Source: Rhodobacterales bacterium LSUCC0387 (GTDB lineage Bacteria; Pseudomonadota; Alphaproteobacteria; Rhodobacterales; Rhodobacteraceae). From it: a stretch of DNA of 64,000 nucleotides. Under the pieces are notes generated by a model. It was given only the letters and a program-made list of their open reading frames with translations. It had not been told where the DNA came from and made no database searches. A program made the position numbers and the translations under genes. How positions within the stretch are numbered: position 1 is the stretch's first letter; each line of letters begins with the position of its first letter. Shown piece after piece: positions 54,014 to 62,474 of this stretch. Location of the stretch: positions 683,501 to 747,500 of the forward strand of contig WVSR01000001.1 of the NCBI GenBank assembly GCA_015689775.1. The letters run 5' to 3'.

Positions 54014-54313
54014 TCATGTTGGATCGTAACCCACAACCTGAACAATAACTCCCTCTGAGTTCTCCTGTCGTGCTTTGCGGACTTCTACATAGCGCGGGTC
54101 ATCATAGAACTTCTGAGCTACTTCAATGCTTGGGAACTCAATGACTACCATTCTGTCGTGGTCTAGTTTGCCTTCTACTACATTCTTATCACCACCACGG
54201 ACGAGATAACGGCCACCATACTCACCGACCAAAGCACCAGTCTGCTCCATATAGGGTTTATATGGCTCAGGGTTTGTCACTGTAACCAAACCAATGATGT
54301 AACCTTTAGGCAT
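54014..54313 (-). CDS. DUF1330 domain-containing protein
   Basis: 99 residues of the ferredoxin-like dimeric alpha/beta barrel DUF1330 family: GYIIGLVTVTNPEPYKPYME at the N-terminus, GGRYLVRGG, and MVVIEFPSIEVAQKFYDDP. Function not established; proposed for small stress-related or cofactor-free enzymes. Flanking sequence is AT-rich, unlike most core genes nearby, and no promoter partner is obvious. It is the first gene after tRNA-Ser on the minus strand. Confidence 0.88.
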   Translation of the reverse strand: MPKGYIIGLVTVTNPEPYKPYMEQTGALVGEYGGRYLVRGGDKNVVEGKLDHDRMVVIEFPSIEVAQKFYDDPRYVEVRKARQENSEGVIVQVVGYDPT

Positions 54314-54576
54314 GAATGATCTCCTTTGCGGGCAAATAAGTTATTTTTTGTAAACATACTTATGGTGGTGGCGCAGGTACCGTTTACGTCTAGCGTAGTG
54401 TTGCTACTGCAATATTACCAATTTGCAGTAACATAAGGATTATTTATCTTCCGAATGGTACTACTTGAGGGTGCAAGGGAACGATACGACATCCTGCTGC
54501 GGTTTTCCCATGGAATTCTCTCTTTGTCGGAGAGCACAGTGAAGTTTTGTTCGTTTTGAGCGCGCGAATGCTGGCT

Positions 54577-56235
54577 TTAGCGCTGCTCATCGCGCCATTT
54601 GGGGTGGAAGAACGGTGTGTCGTTGGCGCGTGGCAGTGGTGTGCGTCCAAGGATGTGGTCTGCCGCCTTTTCGCCGGTCATGATGGAAGGGGCGTTTAGA
54701 TTGCCGTTGGTTATCCGGGGGAAGATCGATGAATCAGCAACGCGGAGTCCCTCAACACCGATCACCCGGCACTGTGGGTCGACAACCGTCATCCGATCAT
54801 TAACAGCGCCCATCCTTACTGTCCCGCACGGGTGATAGGCGCTTTCGGCATTATCCCGAATAAAGGCATCAATATCCGCATTGGAGGTGGCCGCCTCCCC
54901 AGGCTGGATCTCGGCCCCACGATAGGGGTCCATCGGGGTCTGCCGGATGATCTCGCGGCTCAGCTTGATACAGCGGCGGAACTCCACCCAGTCATAGGGA
55001 TGGCTCATATAGTTGAAGCGGATTTCAGGCGGTGTTGCCGCGCTGTTGTCACGGATATGGACATGTCCGCGCGATTTTGATCGCATTGGCCCGACATGAA
55101 GCTGGAAACCATGCCCCGCGGCCGGAGCGGTACCGTCATAGCTGATCGCCACAGGCAGAAAATGATATTGAATGTCGGGATAGGCGATGCCGGCGTCAGA
55201 GCGGATGAAACCAAGAGTCTCGAACTGGTTTGAAGCGCCGAGCCCGGTCTTGAAGAACAGCCATTCCGCCCCGATGCGCGCCTTTGCCAACAACCCCAGA
55301 TGGCTGTAGAGGGTGATCGGCTGTAGACAGGCGATCTGGAAATAGACCTCGAGATGGTCCTGTAGGTTGGCCCCGACACCGTCGCGGGTGACGATCGGCG
55401 TGACACCGGCGGCTTGCAGCACCTTCCCGGGTCCGATGCCGGAACGCTGCAGGATTGCTGGCGAGTTGATCGCCCCGGCTGACAATACCACCTCGGCATT
55501 TGCTCTTGCCTCATACTGCGCGCCACCGCGCAAATAGGCAACGCCCACAGCGCGGCCACCCTCGAATAAGATGCGCTCTACCATCGCGCCGGTCACCAGA
55601 CGAACATTGCCACGCGTCAAGGCCGGTTTCAGATAGGCATTTGCCGCTGACCAGCGCCGCCCCTTCCACACGGTCATATCGGCTGGACCGAAACCTTCCT
55701 GACGATACCCGTTATAGTCGGGCGTGGCGGCGTAGCCCGCTGCCTCGGCGGATCTGACAAAGGCGTCATGGAGTGGGTTGTCGCGGGCCCCACGCGTAAT
55801 GTGCAGCGGGCCGGAAGTGCCTCGCCAGGGCGCCTCGCCACCATGCGAATTCTCCATCCGTCGGAAATAGGGCAGCACATCGGCATAACCCCAGCCGGCG
55901 GCCCCTGATTCCTCCCAGTGTGCGTAGTCACCTGCGTGGCCACGCACATAGATCATACCGTTGATCGAGCTTGACCCGCCAATCACCTTGCCGCGTGGAC
56001 AGACAAGCGCACGCCCGCCAAGCGCTGGTTCCGGCTCGGCGCTGTAGCCCCAGTCATAGCGTGTCATGTTCATCGGATATGAGAGCGCCGCCGGCATCTG
56101 GATCAGCGGGCCGGCATCGCTGCCACCATATTCTAGCACAAGCACGCGCCGCGCTCCGTCCTCACCAAGCCTGTAGGCTAGCGCGCTTCCGGCCGAGCCC
56201 GACCCGATGATGACATAATCATAATTCCCGTCCAT
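54577..56235 (-). CDS. GMC-family oxidoreductase (choline dehydrogenase-like)
   Basis: FAD-dependent alcohol/choline-type dehydrogenase, about 552 residues. The FAD-binding [15 protein letters not shown] is at the N-terminus, followed by [16 protein letters not shown], and the catalytic His is in [13 protein letters not shown] with [11 protein letters not shown] at the C-terminus. Similar enzymes act on choline or other alcohols. Codon use (many GCC, GGC, CCG) and higher GC differ from the neighbours. The ATG at 56235 is preferred; the frame is open 17 codons further. No betaine genes lie alongside, so the substrate cannot be settled. Confidence 0.88.
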   Translation of the reverse strand: MDGNYDYVIIGSGSAGSALAYRLGEDGARRVLVLEYGGSDAGPLIQMPAALSYPMNMTRYDWGYSAEPEPALGGRALVCPRGKVIGGSSSINGMIYVRGHAGDYAHWEESGAAGWGYADVLPYFRRMENSHGGEAPWRGTSGPLHITRGARDNPLHDAFVRSAEAAGYAATPDYNGYRQEGFGPADMTVWKGRRWSAANAYLKPALTRGNVRLVTGAMVERILFEGGRAVGVAYLRGGAQYEARANAEVVLSAGAINSPAILQRSGIGPGKVLQAAGVTPIVTRDGVGANLQDHLEVYFQIACLQPITLYSHLGLLAKARIGAEWLFFKTGLGASNQFETLGFIRSDAGIAYPDIQYHFLPVAISYDGTAPAAGHGFQLHVGPMRSKSRGHVHIRDNSAATPPEIRFNYMSHPYDWVEFRRCIKLSREIIRQTPMDPYRGAEIQPGEAATSNADIDAFIRDNAESAYHPCGTVRMGAVNDRMTVVDPQCRVIGVEGLRVADSSIFPRITNGNLNAPSIMTGEKAADHILGRTPLPRANDTPFFHPKWRDEQR

Positions 56236-56461
56236 CGCGACACTATTGGGAGCGCCGCCAAGACCGTCAAGCGCCGTAACTTCCAAGATTAGTTCTGGAA
56301 TGATTTTTGCGATAGCCTGTGCGATTGGTTGAATTTGATTTGGTCACAAGGGTTGTGCGCCGCCTTGCGCGTCTATGTGACAGTGGATTAAGCCCTTGGC
56401 ATTTGCAGGGTCTTTGCGCCTATAGTCGGGACAAAGATCCTCGACAACAAAGGCCCGCACC

Positions 56462-56875
56462 ATGAAGCTAGAATTTCACCATATCAATTTCGTCTCCGAA
56501 GATGTGGATCGGTTGCACGCGTTCTATACGGGTGTTTTGGGTCTAGACGACATCCCAATCCAATCCTTCCCGCGCCCTGAGGCAACATCGCAAAGCGGTT
56601 ATGATGGTAAAATTCGCTTCGCCACGGACGGGCAGATGCAGATGCATCTTGCCACTAAGGATTTATCTGTCGCCTTTCGCAATGGCGAGGTGATCAACCC
56701 TGTCGAACGCGGGCACATTGCCTTTCGCACGGATGATATTGCAGCTTTTATGGCGCTGCTTGATCAACATAACATTCCGTATTCCGATTATGGCACGGCC
56801 TTTGCGAAAGAGTGGCATCAGGTCTTTTTCCACGATCCCGAGGGCAATGTGATTGAGGTGCATCAAGCCGTATGA
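56462..56875 (+). CDS. VOC (glyoxalase/bleomycin resistance) family protein
   Basis: 137 residues with paired beta-alpha-beta-beta-beta modules. The N-terminal HHINFVSEDVDRLHAFYTGVLGL and the C-terminal VFFHDPEGNVIEVHQAV give metal-binding His and Glu positions typical of this superfamily, which includes glyoxalases, dioxygenases and epimerases. The substrate is not identifiable. It overlaps by 4 bases the next gene (ATGA), suggesting co-transcription. Confidence 0.88.
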   Translation: MKLEFHHINFVSEDVDRLHAFYTGVLGLDDIPIQSFPRPEATSQSGYDGKIRFATDGQMQMHLATKDLSVAFRNGEVINPVERGHIAFRTDDIAAFMALLDQHNIPYSDYGTAFAKEWHQVFFHDPEGNVIEVHQAV

Positions 56876-57312
56876 TGGGGGGTCTGTGGCTTCTCTTTTG
56901 GGCGGCGTTCCTCGCGGCAAGCTTAGTCCCTGCGCAATCTGAGGCGGTCTTGGTCGGGTTAATCCTTAGGCAGACCTATCCCGTCTGGGTGTTGGTCTTG
57001 GTGGCAGGTATTGGCAATGTTCTGGGCTCTTGTGTTAATTGGGGTTTGGGGCGAGTGGCAGAAACCCAAGCCGATCAACGCTGGTTTCCGGTATCCCGCG
57101 CCAACTTGGCCCGCGCGCAAGAGCGCTATCAGCGTTGGGGTTGGATCAGCCTTCTGGCCTCATGGGTGCCGATTATTGGTGACCCCATTACCCTCGCTTC
57201 GGGGGTCATGCGCGAGCCTCTTTGGCGGTTTTTTTTGGTCGTCAGCATCGCCAAATTTGGCCGCTATATCGTTTTGACGGCCACAGTTTTGGGCGCTGAG
57301 CGTTTCTTTTGA
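56872..57312 (+). CDS. YqaA/DedA-like membrane protein (VTT domain)
   Basis: 146 residues with about four membrane segments. MGGLWLLFWAAFLAASLVPA, SEAVLVGLILRQ and VLVLVAGIGNVLGSCVNWGLG match the short YqaA branch of the DedA/SNARE-associated (VTT) family. The ASWVPIIGDPITLASGVMRE motif is characteristic. Function unclear; related proteins are linked to lipid scrambling and membrane stress. The ATG at 56872 overlaps the VOC gene stop. Confidence 0.88.
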   Translation: MMGGLWLLFWAAFLAASLVPAQSEAVLVGLILRQTYPVWVLVLVAGIGNVLGSCVNWGLGRVAETQADQRWFPVSRANLARAQERYQRWGWISLLASWVPIIGDPITLASGVMREPLWRFFLVVSIAKFGRYIVLTATVLGAERFF

Positions 57313-57379
57313 GATCGGGGGTTTTCAACGGGTATTCTGTCCCTAGGTCCCCATTACAAATATCAAAGTTGAGTGCAAA

Positions 57380-57511
57380 ATGATGAGTGACTCTGGATGC
57401 GTACGTTCGCCAACTGGAACATGCGTGGGTTGGCACAATCTGACGGAGGAAGAATATCTCGAAAAGAAAGCCGCTTGGGAAAAGCGGCAGGCAGAAAAAG
57501 ACGCCAATTAA
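57380..57511 (+). CDS. Small protein of 43 residues
   Basis: A 43-codon frame that starts with tandem ATGs and reads GTCVGWHNLTEEEYLEKKAA and WEKRQAEKDAN at the end. The second half is a charged helix (about residues 22-42). A Trp and a Cys in TCVGWHN are preserved-looking features. No family is recognised and there is no strong ribosome binding site. The frame is free of stops and lies in a gap of about 500 bases between two genes. It may be a genuine small gene. Confidence 0.4.
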   Translation: MMSDSGCVRSPTGTCVGWHNLTEEEYLEKKAAWEKRQAEKDAN

Positions 57512-57838
57512 TCTGCGCGACAATCAAGCGGTTTGGGAGTTGAGAAAGAGCCTGATATGCGCGCCGTTTTGGCCCTGAGTATGGGTGTTTTTTAAGCACA
57601 TAAATAAGATCATGGAGCGAATAAGACGGGGCGCATGACGGCGTATGGGGTTGGAAAGTCACCCAACACGCCGTTTAGCTTTTGACGGTTGAAAGTGGGA
57701 ATTAGGCAAATCAAAAAATTATCGTTTTGATCTTTTAAGATAGGTAGGAATTTTATAGGCTCGCGCTAGCCTGCGCTGTCCAATCTGTAGTTCGGGGCAG
57801 CGTTTTGGTTTCATATAATAGTTGGTGAGGATAGTTTG
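57512..57838. other. Intergenic region before the winged-helix-like gene
   Basis: About 330 bases. AT-rich segments near 57700-57750 are likely promoter positions. No RNA fold, repeat or gene recognised. Confidence 0.45.
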
Positions 57839-58192
57839 ATGTCAAAGCAAATGGCACTGGTCGATCTTAATCTATTGGCCGAAACAAGCCGATTTCCGGT
57901 TTTGAAGGGTTTCATGCGCTCGCCGGCGCATTGGGAATTGCTTTGCAATATCTATGTCCTAGATGGCGATGAAACCTATGGCATCAACGATTATATCGAT
58001 ATGTGCAAAACGGGTAGTGTGACCCGATTGACGCTCTCTAATTTCCTGCGCGCGCAAATTTCGAATGGCGCGTTGGAAGCGCAATTTGGCGCCAAGAAAA
58101 GTCGTAAAACCCTGACCTTGTCCAGCAGCCTGAAGGCGGAGGTCGAAAATTACTTTGCGCTTCGCACACGCTTGACGAAAGAGCACGCCTAA
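57839..58192 (+). CDS. Small helix-turn-helix-like protein
   Basis: 117 residues. The middle reads AETSRFPVLKGFMRSPAHWELL and YGINDYIDMCKTGSVTRLTLSNFLRAQISNG as helices, and KKSRKTLTLSSSLKAEVENYF as a possible beta wing and helix. This fits a winged helix DNA-binding fold with no close family. The ATG at 57839 has GAGGATAG upstream; a TTG one codon earlier is also open. The pattern is distantly reminiscent of the 98-residue protein at 30431 in the island. Isolated in the genome section. Confidence 0.5.
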   Translation: MSKQMALVDLNLLAETSRFPVLKGFMRSPAHWELLCNIYVLDGDETYGINDYIDMCKTGSVTRLTLSNFLRAQISNGALEAQFGAKKSRKTLTLSSSLKAEVENYFALRTRLTKEHA

Positions 58193-58385
58193 TCAAAAAC
58201 GCGCTCAAAACTGTGTCGCAAGTCGCCTTTTGCGGGCGCAGTGTCGCAGTATTGAGGGCGCAGATATGTGAAATAGGTGTTTCACATGCACCATGGCAGG
58301 GTCTAATAGCGTAACAACTAACGCAATTGGTCGCGCCTATCTTGCGGATATGAACCTTAGTCTATCATTTTGGGGATGGTTTGTG

Positions 58386-59456
58386 ATGACCTCTTTTTCA
58401 GGACTTTCGAATAAATTAACTGGGCTGACACGGTGCAGCCTGATTGCTGCGGCTTTTGGCTTTGCCGCGCTCCCCTCGATGTCTATGGCGCAAGAGGTGA
58501 CCTTGCGTCTTCATCAATTCTTACCCGCACAATCCGTTGTGCCTGCGCAGATTTTGGATGTATGGGCCGATAATGTCGAAGCGGCCTCTGGCGACCGGAT
58601 TGAGATTGAACGGTATCCATCGATGCAGCTTGGCGGCACGCCGCCTGAATTGATTGACCAACTCCGCGATGGTGTGGCAGATATCGTTTGGACCGCGGTA
58701 GGCTATACGCCTGGTCGCTTCCCCACCACTGAGGTGTTTGAGCTGCCCTTTGTGGTCGAAGATGCCGCCGCTGCCTCATACGCCTATTGGACGATGTTTG
58801 AGCGGCACATGGCGCAAGGTGAATTTGCCGATTACCATGTTTTGGGGACTTGGGTGCATGGCCCGGGCGTGTTCCATGCCAATGCGCCCATTTCGGTGCC
58901 CAGCGACCTTGAGGGGATGAAAATCCGTGGTGGCTCGCGACTTGTGAACCAATTGCTAGAGCAATTGGGTGCTGAGCCAGTTGGTATGCCCGCCCCCGCT
59001 GTTCCCGAGGCTCTTTCGCGCGGTGTGATTGATGGTGCGACCTTCCCTTGGGAGGTTACGTCGTCCGTGCGCGTGGCTGAGTTGATTTCTTATCACACGG
59101 AATTCGAGGGGCCTGCCGTCTACAACCTGACCTTCGTTATGGCGATGAATAAAGATGTTTACGCGGGGCTGCCCGATGATCTGAAGGCGGTCATTGATGC
59201 AAATTCAGGGTTAGAGTTCTCAGTTTTTGCAGGGCGCACACAGCAAGCCGCCGATGCGCCTGCACGCGATATCGCCGTCGATTTGGGAAATGAAATCATC
59301 ACGATCCTAGAGGCGGATGCAGCCCAGTGGCGCGATCTTGCCACGCCCGTATACGAGGCATGGGTGGCCGATATGGCGGCGCAGGGGCGTGATGGTGCGG
59401 CTCTAATTAACGAGGCACGCGCCTTGATGGCCGAATACGAGGCCGCAAACCCCTAA
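58386..59456 (+). CDS. TRAP transporter substrate-binding protein DctP
   Basis: 356 residues with a signal peptide (SLIAAAFGFAALPSMSMA, cleavage before QEVTLRL). The DctP fold is shown by LGTWVHGPGVFHANAPI, GMKIRGGSRLVNQLLEQLGAEPVGMP (substrate Arg in IRGG region) and GVIDGATFPWEVTSS. It captures a carboxylate in the periplasm and passes it to the DctQ/DctM membrane subunits encoded next. The ATG at 58386 was chosen because it precedes the hydrophobic signal; longer frames lack such a signal at their start. First gene of an operon through 63761. Confidence 0.93.
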   Translation: MTSFSGLSNKLTGLTRCSLIAAAFGFAALPSMSMAQEVTLRLHQFLPAQSVVPAQILDVWADNVEAASGDRIEIERYPSMQLGGTPPELIDQLRDGVADIVWTAVGYTPGRFPTTEVFELPFVVEDAAAASYAYWTMFERHMAQGEFADYHVLGTWVHGPGVFHANAPISVPSDLEGMKIRGGSRLVNQLLEQLGAEPVGMPAPAVPEALSRGVIDGATFPWEVTSSVRVAELISYHTEFEGPAVYNLTFVMAMNKDVYAGLPDDLKAVIDANSGLEFSVFAGRTQQAADAPARDIAVDLGNEIITILEADAAQWRDLATPVYEAWVADMAAQGRDGAALINEARALMAEYEAANP

Positions 59457-59483
59457 GCCCAATTGGAGGGGGATTTGCGCCCC

Positions 59484-60029
59484 ATGTTGGACAGGTTCTT
59501 TCATCGCGTGGCGATTGGAATGGCCCTCGCGGGGGGCATTGTTTTATGCGCTGTGATTGTGATGGTGGGCTTGTCTGTCTTAGGGCGCGCCTCTAGTGAT
59601 CTTGCTCATGGCCTGCGCGATAGCCTGCCTTTCGCGCAAGCGCTGATTGATTTGGGCCTTGGGGCTATACGCGGTGATTTTGAATTGGTCGAAGCGGCCC
59701 TAGGGTTTGTAATTTTCGCCTTCATGCCCCTTGCGTCTTTGCAGCGCGCGCATGCACGGGTTGATCTCTTGGCCCCTTATCTGCCCCGCAGGATCAAGGT
59801 GGTAAGTGATCTTTTCACTGCTTGGGGATTTGCCACCGCATTTGCCGTCATGGCGGCCATGTTGTCGGTTGGAACTTGGTCAAAATATCAATCAGGTCAG
59901 ACCTCGTTTATCCTCGCTATTCCTGTATGGATGCCGCAAGCCTCGGCTGTCATTGCGGCTTGGGTGGCGGCCATAGTCGCGCTCTATCTTGCGCTGCACC
60001 AATTTGGGCAAGGGTCACAAGATGAGTGA
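59484..60029 (+). CDS. TRAP transporter small permease DctQ
   Basis: 181 residues with four membrane segments (AIGMALAGGIVLCAVIVMVGL near the N-terminus, and AWGFATAFAVMAAMLSVG in the middle). The short four-helix form and the LASLQRAHARVDLLAPY word fit DctQ. It pairs with DctM in the inner membrane. The ATG at 59484 follows GGAGGGGG; a TTG seven codons upstream is in frame. Its stop overlaps the dctM start by 8 bases, so coupling is likely. Confidence 0.88.
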   Translation: MLDRFFHRVAIGMALAGGIVLCAVIVMVGLSVLGRASSDLAHGLRDSLPFAQALIDLGLGAIRGDFELVEAALGFVIFAFMPLASLQRAHARVDLLAPYLPRRIKVVSDLFTAWGFATAFAVMAAMLSVGTWSKYQSGQTSFILAIPVWMPQASAVIAAWVAAIVALYLALHQFGQGSQDE

Positions 60030-61515
60030 TCTTTGGATCGGCATCCTGTCCTTTCCGACCCTGCTTGCGCTGATTTTTCTGCGCATTCCGATTGGGTTGG
60101 CGATGTTTGGGGTTGGCTTTTTTGGCCTTTGCGCCGTACAGGGGGACGCCAGTCTGGCCTTAGGGCGGCTGCGCAGTGAAAGCTACACCACATTCTCGAA
60201 TTATGCGCTTTCTATCATCCCGATGTTTCTATTGATGGGCCATTTCGCCACTTTGGGTGGAATGAGCCGTGCGCTTTTTGATGCGGCGGCCTCTTACTTA
60301 GGGCATCGGCGGGGCGGGGTGGCTATGGCTGCGATTGGGGCCTGTGCGGGCTTTGGGGCCATTTGCGGCTCCTCTCTGGCCACGGCGGCCACAATGGGGC
60401 GGGTCGCCTTGCCCGAGCTGCGCGCCAAGGGCTATTCGGGGGGGCTTGCCACCGCCACATTGGCGGCAGGGGGCACATTGGGCATTTTGATCCCCCCCTC
60501 CATCGTTTTGGTGATCTATGCGATCCTGACAGAACAAAATATTGCCAAGCTTTTTGCCGCCGCGCTGATCCCTGGGGTTTTGGCGGCCCTTGGTTATATG
60601 GCGGCAATTGCGATCTATATGCGCCGCCACCCTAAGGAAGGCACGCTGAGCCCGCGTGCCCCTTGGGCGATGCGCGCGCGGGCTTTGCGCGCAACTTGGC
60701 CTGTCTTGGCGGTGTTTTTGGTGGTGGTGGGTGGCATTTATGGGGGCATCTTTACCCCCACTGAGGGCGCTGCAATCGGTACGCTTGGGGCAGGTGGTGT
60801 GGCTTGGGCGCAGGGCGGGTTGACCCGCGAAACCCTCGCGCAAAGCCTGCTGCAAACGGCAAGTTCAACCGCGATGATATTTTTCATCATTCTAGGCGCT
60901 GCCTATTTCAATGGGTTTCTTGCCCTCACCCAAGTGCCGCAAGGCTTGGCCGAATGGGTTGGGGGGCTGGGATGGAACCCCTATGTGATCCTCTTGCTGA
61001 TCCTGTGCCTTTACCTGCTGTTTGGGTGTATCATGGACAGCCTGTCGATGATCCTTCTTACGATACCAATTTTTTTCCCTGTCATCTTGTCCCTTGATTT
61101 TGGCCTGCTGGATTTCACTTCGTTACAGCTAGAGGCTGTGGGCGAGGTTCTAAGTGGTGATCTCTCTGGCTTCGCAGCGGATCAACTGGCCGAGGCGCGA
61201 ACTGCCTTGGAGGCAGGCCTGTCCCTTGCCCATGATTCCGCGCGGGCTTTGGGGATTAATTTGACCGAGGCGCGTGTCGCGCGGATGGAGGCCGAATTGG
61301 TGGCTATTTGGTTCGGCATCCTCGTGCTGATTGTGGTCGAAACAGGGTTAATTACGCCACCTGTTGGGATGAACCTCTTTGTGATTTCCGCGATGGATGG
61401 CGACACGCCTGTCTCCGCCACCTATCGGGCGGTTCTTTACTTTGTCACCAGTGACTTGTTGCGCGTGGCCTTATTGGTAGCCTTTCCTGCAATCACTTTG
61501 ATCTGGTTGATCTAA
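60022..61515 (+). CDS. TRAP transporter large permease DctM, with an unusual insert
   Basis: 497 residues, many membrane helices. GAICGSSLATAATMGRVALPE and GTLGILIPPSIVLVIYAI are hallmarks, as is the ETGLITPPVGMNLFVI motif near the end. Usual DctM proteins have about 425-440 residues. Here residues 361-427 add about 65, a soluble-looking helical stretch (EVLSGDLSGFAADQL, LAEARTALEAGLSLAHDSARA) between the FFPVILSLDF and AIWFGILVLIVVE helices. The reading frame is uninterrupted, so it is a true insertion in the loop. Symport with sodium is inferred from the family. Confidence 0.92.
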   Translation: MSDLWIGILSFPTLLALIFLRIPIGLAMFGVGFFGLCAVQGDASLALGRLRSESYTTFSNYALSIIPMFLLMGHFATLGGMSRALFDAAASYLGHRRGGVAMAAIGACAGFGAICGSSLATAATMGRVALPELRAKGYSGGLATATLAAGGTLGILIPPSIVLVIYAILTEQNIAKLFAAALIPGVLAALGYMAAIAIYMRRHPKEGTLSPRAPWAMRARALRATWPVLAVFLVVVGGIYGGIFTPTEGAAIGTLGAGGVAWAQGGLTRETLAQSLLQTASSTAMIFFIILGAAYFNGFLALTQVPQGLAEWVGGLGWNPYVILLLILCLYLLFGCIMDSLSMILLTIPIFFPVILSLDFGLLDFTSLQLEAVGEVLSGDLSGFAADQLAEARTALEAGLSLAHDSARALGINLTEARVARMEAELVAIWFGILVLIVVETGLITPPVGMNLFVISAMDGDTPVSATYRAVLYFVTSDLLRVALLVAFPAITLIWLI

Positions 61516-61586
61516 GCCTTGCTCGTGCAGCGCTGCAGGTTAGGATAGCAGAAATCTGAAAAACTTCGGCAGGGAGAGAGACAGTA

Positions 61587-62471
61587 ATGGCAAAACTTGC
61601 ATTTTTAGGCTTGGGCGTGATGGGCTATCCGATGGCGGGCCATCTGCAAAAAGCGGGTCACGAGGTGACAGTTTATAACCGCACCACCGCCAAGGCAGAG
61701 AAATGGGCGGCGGAGTATGGGGGAGGCTTCGCCACCACCCCGCGCGCTGCAGTCGAGGGCGCAGATGTGGTTTTGTCTTGCGTGGGCAATGACGATGATT
61801 TGCGGGCCGTTGTGCTAGGGGAAGAGGGCGCTTTGGCAGGTATGGTCAAAGGTGCGCTTTACGTGGATCACACGACAGTTTCCGCGATCGTCACGCGCGA
61901 GCTTGGCGCCACGACTGCCGCGGCTGGTGTGGGTTGGGTTGATGCCCCCGTCTCAGGGGGGCAGGCAGGCGCAGAAAATGGACAGCTTGCCATCATGTGC
62001 GGTGGTGCGGATGCCGATTTCGCCCGTGCAGAGAGCATCGTCGCGGCTTATTCCAAGGCGACAGTCCATTTCGGGGACTTGGGCAATGGCCAAATCACCA
62101 AAATGATCAATCAAGTCTGCATCGCAGGCGCCATTCAAGCCGTTTCTGAAGGGCTGTTCTTCGCTATGCAGGCAGGGCTTGATGCGAAAAAAGTGGCCGC
62201 CCTTGTGTCGCAAGGGGCGGGCGGGTCATGGCAATTGGCCAATCGCGCCGAGACAATGGTGGACAATAAGTTCAATCACGGCTTTGCGGTGGATTGGATG
62301 CGCAAAGATCTCGCCATTGCCTTAGGTCAGGCCAAGGAATTGGGCATCTCACTGCCAGTGACGGCCATGGTGGATCAATATTACGGCGATGTGCAGGCAT
62401 TGGGGGGCGGGCGTTGGGATACGTCTAGCCTGATCCAACGCTTCCGCAAATTGCACGATATGGATATCTAA
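61587..62471 (+). CDS. Beta-hydroxyacid dehydrogenase (tartronate semialdehyde/3-hydroxyisobutyrate type)
   Basis: 294 residues. N-terminal Rossmann GLGVMGYPMAGHL (7-19), the DAPVSGGQAGAENGQLA substrate signature, and the catalytic Lys in NGQITKMINQVC. The family includes 3-hydroxyisobutyrate dehydrogenase and tartronate semialdehyde reductase GarR. The neighbour glycerate kinase points to tartronate semialdehyde to glycerate, by inference. Starts 71 bases after dctM with GGGAGAGAGAC as ribosome binding site. Ends 3 bases before the glycerate kinase gene. Confidence 0.9.
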   Translation: MAKLAFLGLGVMGYPMAGHLQKAGHEVTVYNRTTAKAEKWAAEYGGGFATTPRAAVEGADVVLSCVGNDDDLRAVVLGEEGALAGMVKGALYVDHTTVSAIVTRELGATTAAAGVGWVDAPVSGGQAGAENGQLAIMCGGADADFARAESIVAAYSKATVHFGDLGNGQITKMINQVCIAGAIQAVSEGLFFAMQAGLDAKKVAALVSQGAGGSWQLANRAETMVDNKFNHGFAVDWMRKDLAIALGQAKELGISLPVTAMVDQYYGDVQALGGGRWDTSSLIQRFRKLHDMDI

Positions 62472-62474
62472 CGC

